From Anaerolineaceae bacterium UBA6801 (GTDB lineage: Bacteria > Chloroflexota > Anaerolineae > Anaerolineales > Anaerolineaceae): DNA of 5,033 nt. The notes beneath the pieces were generated by a model, which worked only from the letters and a program-made list of their open reading frames with translations, had not been told where the DNA came from and made no database searches. Numbering within the stretch: position 1 is the first letter of the stretch; each line of letters begins with the position of its first letter. Positions 1-4,658 of the stretch are shown piece by piece. Made by a program: the position numbers and the translations under genes. Location: assembly GCA_002452315.1 (NCBI GenBank), contig DKFH01000183.1:24374-29406 (forward strand), written 5' to 3'.

Positions 1-383
1 TAGTTCCCGCGCCCGTCAAATGCATCGGGGGAGATCCCGCGAAAGTCGCGCACACGGGGTAGGGCCACGTTGACCAGTCGATCCAAAAAAGCCCACATTC
101 GGTCGCCACGCAGGGTCACCTTGGTACCAATGGTGCGTCCTTCGCGTAATTTGAAGTTCGCAATTGATTTCTTCGCCTTGGTGACAACTGGATGCTGGCC
201 GGTAATGGTCGCCAGATCTCGGACGGCTTCGTCAAGAGCTTTGGGGTTATCCAGGGCATCGCCAACGCCAATGTTGACCACAATCTTTTCAATCGTGGGA
301 ATTTCCATAACATTGTCGATGGATAACTCCTCCATCAGGGCTGGTGCGATCTCTTCTTTATAAATTTGCTTGAGTCGATTCAT
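1..383 (-). CDS. rplE: 50S ribosomal protein L5 (partial, 3' end missing)
   Basis: L5 binds 5S rRNA and helps form the central protuberance of the large subunit, where it contacts the small-subunit head and P-site tRNA. The visible part is 127 full codons starting MNRLKQIYKEEI, against a usual family length near 180, so about the last 50 residues lie beyond base 1. Family marks include IEKIVVNIGVGDA (residues 31-43), the TGQHPVVTKAKKSIANFKLR segment (61-80), the LRGDRMWAFLDRL segment (91-103), RVRDFRGI (110-117) and FDGRGN near the cut, with the next codon beginning TA (Tyr expected). The start is set by a GGAG about 6 nt upstream. It follows L24 after 20 nt, in the usual spc order. The frame is open throughout. 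The identification is firm; only the C-terminus is unknown. Confidence 0.97.
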   Translation of the reverse strand, partial: MNRLKQIYKEEIAPALMEELSIDNVMEIPTIEKIVVNIGVGDALDNPKALDEAVRDLATITGQHPVVTKAKKSIANFKLREGRTIGTKVTLRGDRMWAFLDRLVNVALPRVRDFRGISPDAFDGRGN

Positions 384-403
384 CACTTACTCCACAGACC
401 TTC

Positions 404-730
404 TTATTTATCAATCGGTGTACCGGTGCGAGCCGAAACACGGATCGATTTACCATCTTTTCGCTCAATCCGAACACGTGTGGGCTTGCCATCCTTGGGA
501 TCGATCAGCATCACATTGGAAATATCAATCGGTGCTTCAAATTCGATCTTGCCCGAGGGAATGGTTTTGCCGCGAGACTGGGTCTGCGCCTGGTGCTTGA
601 TGCGTAAGTTCACACCCTGCACAACCACTCGAGACTCATCCGGGATCACCCGGATCACCTCACCGACCGTTCCTTTATCTTTTCCGCTGATCACAATCAC
701 GCGGTCGCCTTTTCGTATCTTTCTTTTCAT
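404..730 (-). CDS. rplX: 50S ribosomal protein L24
   Basis: L24 is an early assembly initiator that binds the 5' region of 23S rRNA and lies near the tunnel exit. The protein is 108 residues, close to the 104 of E. coli. The N-terminal KOW motif is clear: basic MKRKIRKGDRVIVISGKDKG (1-20), then TVGEVIRVIP and RVVVQGVN (34-41). The mid-region has the typical IKHQ and the C-terminal half has VMLIDPKDGKPTRV (73-86). The frame stays open upstream to an ATG at 781, which would add 17 residues and overlap L14. I chose the ATG at 730 because a perfect AGGAG (738-742) sits 7 nt before it and because the family begins with this basic KGD motif. It stands 22 nt after L14 and 20 nt before L5. It ends with TAA. 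Confidence 0.97.
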   Translation of the reverse strand: MKRKIRKGDRVIVISGKDKGTVGEVIRVIPDESRVVVQGVNLRIKHQAQTQSRGKTIPSGKIEFEAPIDISNVMLIDPKDGKPTRVRIERKDGKSIRVSARTGTPIDK

Positions 731-737
731 TCTTACA

Positions 738-742
738 CTCCT
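738..742 (-). promoter_or_regulatory. Shine-Dalgarno site that fixes the rplX start
   Basis: On the minus strand this reads AGGAG, 7 nt before the ATG at 730. It lies in the L14-L24 gap and supports the shorter L24 (108 residues) over the in-frame ATG at 781. Confidence 0.8.
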
Positions 743-752
743 GCCTTTCTGG

Positions 753-1124
753 CTAAAGCACTTCCGGTGCCAGCGAGACAATCTTCATAAAACCTTTTTC
801 CCGAAGCTCACGTGCAACAGGGCCAAAGATACGTGAACCACGCGGGTTGACGCCGTCATTATCGAGGATCACCACAGCATTATCGTCAAAACGAATGCTC
901 GATCCATCCGAACGCCGCCATTCCTTAGAGGTACGGACAATCACAGCCTTGACAATCTCGCTCTTCTTGACCGTCGCCTGCGGTGTGGCGGATTTGATCG
1001 TTCCGACAACGATATCGCCCACATGACCATAGCGCTGACGCGAACCACCGGTGACATGGATCACCAACAGTTCCTTTGCGCCGGTGTTATCTGCAACTTT
1101 TAATCGGGTTTCCTGTTGAATCAT
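753..1124 (-). CDS. rplN: 50S ribosomal protein L14
   Basis: L14 binds 23S rRNA at the subunit interface and forms an intersubunit bridge; in other bacteria it is also the docking site of the silencing factor RsfS. The 123-residue length equals that of E. coli. It starts MIQQETRLKVADNTGAKE (1-18), the nearly invariant L14 N-terminus. It continues with GHVGDIVVGTIKSATP, then VKAVIVRTSKEWRRSDGS and IRFDDNAVVI, and ends FGPVARELREKGFMKIVSLA followed by PEVL, another signature. The start codon is 3 nt after the S17 stop (TGA GCC ATG), and a GGGAG 8 nt upstream lies inside the end of S17, so translation is probably coupled. It ends with TAG. The sequence is fully typical. Confidence 0.99.
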   Translation of the reverse strand: MIQQETRLKVADNTGAKELLVIHVTGGSRQRYGHVGDIVVGTIKSATPQATVKKSEIVKAVIVRTSKEWRRSDGSSIRFDDNAVVILDNDGVNPRGSRIFGPVARELREKGFMKIVSLAPEVL

Positions 1125-1127
1125 GGC

Positions 1128-1409
1128 TCAGACTCCCAATTCTTTTACGGTATCGTCTTCAGAGCGTTCTTCAACTCGCAGGATCTCTTCGACAACCCAA
1201 TGTTTGGTGCGCGAAATCGGCTTGCTTTCCACGATCCTGACCCGGTCGCCAACACTGGCGCCCAGTTCATCATGTGCCTTATAAGATTTGGCGCTGCGGA
1301 CAACCTTGTGATACAGCGGGTGGCGAAAGGTACGCACCACTTCAACCACTGCGGTCTTCTGCATCTTGTCGCTGACCACAGTTCCAGTCAATCGACGTCG
1401 CTTATTCAT
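1128..1409 (-). CDS. rpsQ: 30S ribosomal protein S17
   Basis: S17 is a primary 16S rRNA-binding protein of the small-subunit body, with an OB fold. The protein has 93 residues, a little longer than the 84 of E. coli because of an acidic C-terminal extension (RVEERSEDDTVKELGV, 78-93). Family marks are RRRLTGTVVSDKMQKTAVVEV (residues 4-24), HPLYHKVVRSAKSYKAHDE (30-48), VGDRVRIVESKPISRTKHW (53-71) and VVEEIL. Its ATG overlaps the L29 stop as ATGA. An AGGAG (1418-1422) lies 8 nt upstream inside L29. L14 follows after 3 nt. Identification is firm. Confidence 0.98.
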   Translation of the reverse strand: MNKRRRLTGTVVSDKMQKTAVVEVVRTFRHPLYHKVVRSAKSYKAHDELGASVGDRVRIVESKPISRTKHWVVEEILRVEERSEDDTVKELGV

Positions 1410-1621
1410 GCTTCACTCTCCTCGGCCATCTCAGCCAACTGTTTTTCTCTCAAGATGGTTTCCATCCGGGCAATGTCCCGGCGAACGACACGAATACGGC
1501 TGGTATCCGTCAACTGGCCGGTGATCGTCTGAAACCTGAGGTTCAATAATTCGTGGCGGGCATCCAACAGCGCTTCCGCAATTTCAGAAACACTCATTTT
1601 TCGAATTTCTGCTGCCTTCAT
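1406..1621 (-). CDS. rpmC: 50S ribosomal protein L29
   Basis: L29 is a small helical protein at the tunnel exit next to L23, where it helps shape the docking platform for trigger factor and SRP. It has 71 residues (63 in E. coli), predicted as two antiparallel helices. The family core is visible: IRKMSVSEIAEALLDARHEL (6-25), LNLRFQTITGQLTDTSRI (26-43) and RVVRRDIARMETILRE (44-59), followed by an acidic tail AEMAEESEA. The start is two bases after the L16 stop (TAA TT ATG). The purine run GGAGAGG in the end of L16 serves as ribosome site. The stop TGA overlaps the S17 start. The tight packing on both sides suggests translational coupling. Confidence 0.97.
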   Translation of the reverse strand: MKAAEIRKMSVSEIAEALLDARHELLNLRFQTITGQLTDTSRIRVVRRDIARMETILREKQLAEMAEESEA

Positions 1622-1623
1622 AA

Positions 1624-2046
1624 TTACGCCTCTCCTGCCACATCACGTGAGACAAGTTTAGTCTTCACAGATAATTTATACTTCGCACGGGTGAGCGCAC
1701 GCCGTGCGGTATCGGGATCCGTGCCGCCCACTTCAAACATGATCCGGCCCGGCTTGACCACTGCAACCCAATATTCCACGGGGGCTTTACCTTTACCCAT
1801 GCGGGTTTCCGCAGCGCGTTTGGTATAGGGTTTATCGGGGAAAATCCGGATCCACACCTTACCGCGGCGCTTCATTTCGTGCACAATAGCCCGACGGGCA
1901 GCTTCAATCTGCCGGGCGCTGACCCAGCCCGGTTCCAGAGCCTGCAAACCAAAGTCGCCAAAGGATACATCAGAGCCGCGATACGCCTTGCCTGTCATCC
2001 GGCCGCGCATTTGTTTGCGATACTTTACTCGTTTTGGCATTAACAT
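1624..2046 (-). CDS. rplP: 50S ribosomal protein L16
   Basis: L16 sits near the A site and peptidyl transferase centre, helps position A-site tRNA, and joins late in 50S assembly. The 140-residue length fits the family (136 in E. coli). The start MLMPKRVKYRKQMRGRM is the usual family N-terminus. Further marks are GDFGLQALEPGWVSARQIEA (30-49), ARRAI, KVWIRIFPDKPYTKR (63-77), the RMGKGK loop (82-87) and EYWVAVVKPGRIMFE (91-105). Arg82 matches Arg81 of E. coli, hydroxylated there by the oxygenase YcfD/RoxA; whether that enzyme exists here cannot be seen. Near the end, KLSVKTKLV (124-132) has Ser126 where E. coli has KLPIKTTFV. GAGGT lies about 7 nt before the ATG. L29 follows after 2 nt. Confidence 0.98.
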   Translation of the reverse strand: MLMPKRVKYRKQMRGRMTGKAYRGSDVSFGDFGLQALEPGWVSARQIEAARRAIVHEMKRRGKVWIRIFPDKPYTKRAAETRMGKGKAPVEYWVAVVKPGRIMFEVGGTDPDTARRALTRAKYKLSVKTKLVSRDVAGEA

Positions 2047-2062
2047 AATGACTACCTCGCTA

Positions 2063-2086
2063 ACCGCCGGACACCAGGCCGGCGAC
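2063..2086 (-). promoter_or_regulatory. GC-rich hairpin between rpsC and rplP
   Basis: In the transcript, CGCCGG (2084-2079) pairs perfectly with CCGGCG (2070-2065) across the 8-base loop CCUGGUGU. Two G-U pairs extend the stem outward to 2086 and 2063. No U-run follows, so it is not a rho-independent terminator. It ends shortly before the GAGGT ribosome site of L16. It could affect L16 translation or mRNA decay, or be neutral. The pairing is seen; any function is inference. Confidence 0.3.
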
Positions 2087-2090
2087 GATT

Positions 2091-2768
2091 TTACTCACTG
2101 ACATAAACACCTTCGGTGGCTTCGGCTTCCTCTTCCACCTCTGGTAAAATCTCACCTTTATAAATCCAAACCTTGACGCCCAGCTGACCATAAGTCGTCA
2201 GTGCTTCGGTTTGGGCATAATCGATATCGGCACGCAAAGTCTGCAAGGGCACTCGCCCCTCACGCAGCCATACGCTGCGGGACATTTCTGCGCCGCCCAA
2301 ACGACCAGACACCATCACCTTGACGCCTTCTGCGCCCGCGCGCATACCCTGCTGGATGGCGCGCTGCATGGCTCGGCGGTAGCTGATCCGGCGCACCAGC
2401 TGGCTGGCGATATTCTCTGCCACCAGGCGTGCGTCCAGGTCAGGCGATTTGATCTCTCGAACTTCCAAATCAATTTTCTGGCCGGTCATGGCTTCCAACT
2501 GACTGCGCAGCGCTTTGACATTTTCACCGCTGCGGCCGATCAAAATCCCGGGCTTGGCTGTATGCACATACAGCTTGACCTTCCCGGGGAACCGCTCGAT
2601 CTCAATCGCCGAAATGCCGGCTCTGTCATTGCTCGCGCGGACTGCTTTCCGAATCGCAAGATCCTGATGCAATTGATCCTGGTAGTCGATACCTTCTGCA
2701 AACCAGCGGGCTAACCAAGGTTTATTGATTCCCAGCCGAAATCCAACCGGATGTACTTTACGACCCAT
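2091..2768 (-). CDS. rpsC: 30S ribosomal protein S3
   Basis: S3 lies in the small-subunit head at the mRNA entry channel and, with S4 and S5, forms the ribosomal helicase that unwinds incoming mRNA. It has 225 residues (233 in E. coli). The start MGRKVHPVGFRLGINKPW is the family N-terminus. A type II KH domain covers roughly residues 40-110, with its GxxG loop as GRSG (78-81) in GILIGRSGENVKALR. The C-terminal domain shows RRAMQRAI (131-138), VSGRLGGAEMSRS (153-165), REGRVPLQTLRADIDYAQTE (169-188) and GVKVWIYKGEI. Gln135 stands where E. coli has Lys135, and the tail after residue 204 is acidic. An AGGAG (2774-2778) lies 5 nt before the ATG. The 45-nt gap before it and the 44-nt gap after it are the longest in the window. 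Confidence 0.99.
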   Translation of the reverse strand: MGRKVHPVGFRLGINKPWLARWFAEGIDYQDQLHQDLAIRKAVRASNDRAGISAIEIERFPGKVKLYVHTAKPGILIGRSGENVKALRSQLEAMTGQKIDLEVREIKSPDLDARLVAENIASQLVRRISYRRAMQRAIQQGMRAGAEGVKVMVSGRLGGAEMSRSVWLREGRVPLQTLRADIDYAQTEALTTYGQLGVKVWIYKGEILPEVEEEAEATEGVYVSE

Positions 2769-2773
2769 ATTTA

Positions 2774-2778
2774 CTCCT
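2774..2778 (-). promoter_or_regulatory. Shine-Dalgarno site of rpsC
   Basis: On the minus strand this reads AGGAG, 5 nt before the S3 ATG at 2768. It is the strongest ribosome site around the 45-nt L22-S3 gap, and its last bases abut the stop codon of a possible 12-codon ORF (2771-2809). Confidence 0.75.
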
Positions 2779-2813
2779 GGTTCCTAAAACTGACATTTTC
2801 ACTAAACATGCTG

Positions 2814-3155
2814 TCACTCCAACTCTCTCAGAACGACCGTCACGTGCGAACGGCGGCGCAATATCGGTTTGAACCGACCGCGGGCACCAAACCGGCGCCA
2901 TTTGCGCGTCGGCGCTTCGTCGGCGAAAATCTGGTAAACATACAGATCATTGCGTCCCACGCCGAAATTTTCCTCTGCGTTGGCAATTGCCGACCAGATC
3001 AGCTTCTGAACGGGTTCAGCAGCCTTGTTGGGCGTGAAGGTTAAGATGTCCAGCGCTTCCAGAACATGTTTTCCGCGCACGAGATCAATCACCAGCCGGG
3101 CCTTTTGGGCCGATACGTTTAGATTGCTCAATTTTGCTCGAATATCTGCAGGCAT
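2814..3155 (-). CDS. rplV: 50S ribosomal protein L22
   Basis: L22 touches all domains of 23S rRNA during assembly, and its long beta-hairpin forms part of the narrow section of the nascent-chain exit tunnel, near the macrolide site. It has 113 residues (110 in E. coli). Family marks are VSAQKARLVIDLVRGK (14-29), ALDILTFTPNKAAEPVQKLI (34-53), SAIANAEENFG (55-65), IFADEAPT (76-83) and RRSHVTVVL (101-109). The hairpin, residues 84-97, reads RKWRRFGARGRFKP. It aligns without gaps to E. coli 82-95 (MKRIMPRAKGRADR) but differs at most positions. The ATG follows the S19 stop by 12 nt, and the ribosome site (AAGGA) overlaps that stop, suggesting coupling. It ends with TGA. Confidence 0.97.
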   Translation of the reverse strand: MPADIRAKLSNLNVSAQKARLVIDLVRGKHVLEALDILTFTPNKAAEPVQKLIWSAIANAEENFGVGRNDLYVYQIFADEAPTRKWRRFGARGRFKPILRRRSHVTVVLRELE

Positions 3156-3167
3156 AACGTCCTATCC

Positions 3168-3461
3168 TTACTTTCTCTTACCGCCACGGCGATCAGCTTT
3201 GCTGGCGACAACATGGCCGCGGAAGAACCGTGTGGGTGCAAATTCACCCAGGCGATGACCAACCATATTTTCTGTGATGTAAATCGGCACATGACGGCGC
3301 CCATCATGAACGGCTATGGTATGCCCCACCATTTGGGGGAAGATCGTACTGGCACGACTCCAGGTTCGAATGACCTTCTTCTCGTTCTTATCGTTCATTT
3401 CTTCTATTTTTTTCAATAATTTCGGGTCGATAAACGGCCCTTTTTTCAGCGATCGCGACAT
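3168..3461 (-). CDS. rpsS: 30S ribosomal protein S19
   Basis: S19 binds the 16S rRNA head with S13 and S14 and reaches toward the A site and the large subunit. The 97-residue protein is near the 92 of E. coli. It starts MSRSLKKGPFIDPKLLKKIE, the standard N-terminus. The core reads VIRTWSRASTIFPQMVGHTI (30-49), AVHDGRRHVPIYITENMVGH (50-69) and RLGEFAPTRFFRGH (70-83), with a basic tail ending RRGGKRK. Small changes from the common form are PQM for PEM and RFF for RTF. AGAGGA lies about 7 nt before the ATG. It follows L2 after 32 nt and precedes L22 by 12 nt. Confidence 0.99.
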   Translation of the reverse strand: MSRSLKKGPFIDPKLLKKIEEMNDKNEKKVIRTWSRASTIFPQMVGHTIAVHDGRRHVPIYITENMVGHRLGEFAPTRFFRGHVVASKADRRGGKRK

Positions 3462-3493
3462 AATTTCGTCCTCTTTTTCGCTACTAGTATCGG

Positions 3494-4339
3494 TTACTTA
3501 CGGCGCCGTTTCGCTTTAGAGCGATGGCGAACGATATATCTATCGGTGCGTTTATTGTGCCGGGTCTTTTTACCCAGGGTGGGTTTACCCCAGGGGCTCT
3601 TCGGCCCGGGCATACCGATCGGTGACCGGCCTTCACCACCACCATGCGGATGGTCGCGAGGGGACATCGCCGAACCGCGCACAGCGGGACGCCAGCCTTG
3701 ATGGCGTTTACGGCCGGCTTTACCCAGCTTGATGTTCCCATGTTCAATATTGCCAACCTGGCCGATCGTGGCCCGGCAGGTCTGCAGCACCAGCCTAACC
3801 TCACCCGAGGGGAGGCGGACCTGTGCGTAACGGCCTTCCTTAGCCAGCAGCTGCGCTGAGGTACCTGCAGAGCGAACCATCTGGCCACCCTTACCCGGCT
3901 GCAGCTCAATGTTGTGGATCGTGGTGCCTGTCGGGATGTTCCCCAGGGGCATACTGTTGCCAGGGCGGATATCCGTCTCATCGCTAGAGATGATCGTATC
4001 CCCAACGTTCAACCCGACCGGTGCAATGATGTAGCGTTTTTCGCCGTCAGCATAGTTCAACAGCGCCAGGCGGGCTGACCGGTTCGGGTCATACTCAATC
4101 GCAGCTACGTTCGCCGGGATATCAAACTTATCGCGTTTGAAATCCACCAGGCGGATATAGCGTTTGTGAGCACCGCCGCGATGGCGAACCGTGATGCGGC
4201 CGTACATATTGCGTCCAGAACGCTTCTTCAAAGGAACAATCAATGAACGCTCAGGCTGTGTCTTGGTAATCTCTTCAAAAGTGTAGCTGGTCTTATGTCG
4301 AGTACCAGGTGTTTTCGGTTTATATACTTTAACTGCCAT
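3494..4339 (-). CDS. rplB: 50S ribosomal protein L2
   Basis: L2 is one of the most conserved large-subunit proteins. It binds 23S rRNA near the peptidyl transferase centre, forms intersubunit bridge B7b and is needed for subunit joining. It has 281 residues (273 in E. coli). The N-terminal OB-like domain includes GRNMYGRITVRHRGGAHKRY (42-61), DFKRDKFDIPANVAAIEYDP (66-85) and NRSARLALLNYADGEKRYII (86-105). The SH3-like domain includes GNSMPLGNIPTGTTIHNIE (127-145), PGKGGQMVRSAGTSAQLL (148-165) and GKAGRKRHQGWRPAVRG (206-222). HPHGGGEGRSP (230-240) holds His230, equivalent to E. coli His229. The tail is basic (RHRSKAKRRRK). The preceding motif is MSPRD where E. coli has MNPVD. The ATG shares one base with the L23 stop (TAATG), and AGGGG lies 7 nt upstream inside L23. 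Confidence 0.99.
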   Translation of the reverse strand: MAVKVYKPKTPGTRHKTSYTFEEITKTQPERSLIVPLKKRSGRNMYGRITVRHRGGAHKRYIRLVDFKRDKFDIPANVAAIEYDPNRSARLALLNYADGEKRYIIAPVGLNVGDTIISSDETDIRPGNSMPLGNIPTGTTIHNIELQPGKGGQMVRSAGTSAQLLAKEGRYAQVRLPSGEVRLVLQTCRATIGQVGNIEHGNIKLGKAGRKRHQGWRPAVRGSAMSPRDHPHGGGEGRSPIGMPGPKSPWGKPTLGKKTRHNKRTDRYIVRHRSKAKRRRK

Positions 4340-4644
4340 TACTCCACCCCTTCAAATATCGGGATGCGCTCGCCTTCAGCCAAGGTCACGATCGCTTTTT
4401 TATAAGCGCTGGTGCGGGTCCGCATTTGGCGGTTACGCATATTTCGTGATTGTTTGGCGGGCACGATCATAACATTGACACGGTTTACTTTCACATCGAA
4501 AATCGTCTCAATCGCTTCTTTGATCTCTGTTTTATTGGCCTTGTAGTCGACCTCAAAAACATATTGATTGAGATAAGAAGACAGATAGTTCGTTTTTTCG
4601 GTGATTATCGGTCGGCGGATGATTTCAAATACAGATTTCTTCAT
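4339..4644 (-). CDS. rplW: 50S ribosomal protein L23
   Basis: L23 lies at the tunnel exit and is the main docking protein for trigger factor and a contact of SRP. It has 101 residues (100 in E. coli). The N-terminal RRPIITEKTN (10-19) is the family signature; Glu16 matches E. coli Glu18, the trigger-factor contact. Then follow YVFEVDYKANKTEIKEAIET (28-47), IFDVKVNRVNVMIVPAK, a basic loop RNMRNRQMRTRTSAYKKAI and VTLAEGERIPIFEG. The start lies 14 nt after the L4 stop, with AGGT about 8 nt upstream. The stop codon overlaps the L2 start by one base, a usual sign of coupled translation. Confidence 0.98.
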   Translation of the reverse strand: MKKSVFEIIRRPIITEKTNYLSSYLNQYVFEVDYKANKTEIKEAIETIFDVKVNRVNVMIVPAKQSRNMRNRQMRTRTSAYKKAIVTLAEGERIPIFEGVE

Positions 4645-4658
4645 GATGACATACCTAC

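Noticed and set aside
370..410. An S8-type repressor site at the L24-L5 junction, as in E. coli
   Set aside because: The gap is 20 nt and only a 4-base GAGT/ACTC pairing is seen around the L5 start, which is too weak to call. A covariance search for the S8 site would decide.
731..781. A longer L24 starting at the ATG at 781
   Set aside because: The extra 17 residues overlap L14 and match no part of the family, and the ATG at 730 has a perfect AGGAG at 7 nt.
366..836. A 156-codon plus-strand frame opposite L24 and L14
   Set aside because: It crosses two conserved minus-strand genes and their gap, and its product looks like no known family.
1116..1532. A 138-codon plus-strand frame opposite S17 and L29
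   Set aside because: It is an antisense shadow of two well-identified ribosomal genes.
2211..2714. A 167-codon open frame on the plus strand opposite S3
   Set aside because: It is the antisense shadow of rpsC, biased to His, Ala and Gln, with no recognisable domain. The S3 protein explains the conservation.
3477..3491. Palindrome TACTAGTA in the L2-S19 gap
   Set aside because: It is an 8-base palindrome with no loop and imperfect flanks, easily expected by chance, and is neither a terminator nor a clear operator.
3484..4005. A 173-codon open frame on the minus strand inside L2
   Set aside because: It is a shifted frame of the fully typical rplB gene, rich in Arg, Ala, Ser and Pro, with no recognisable family or separate ribosome site.
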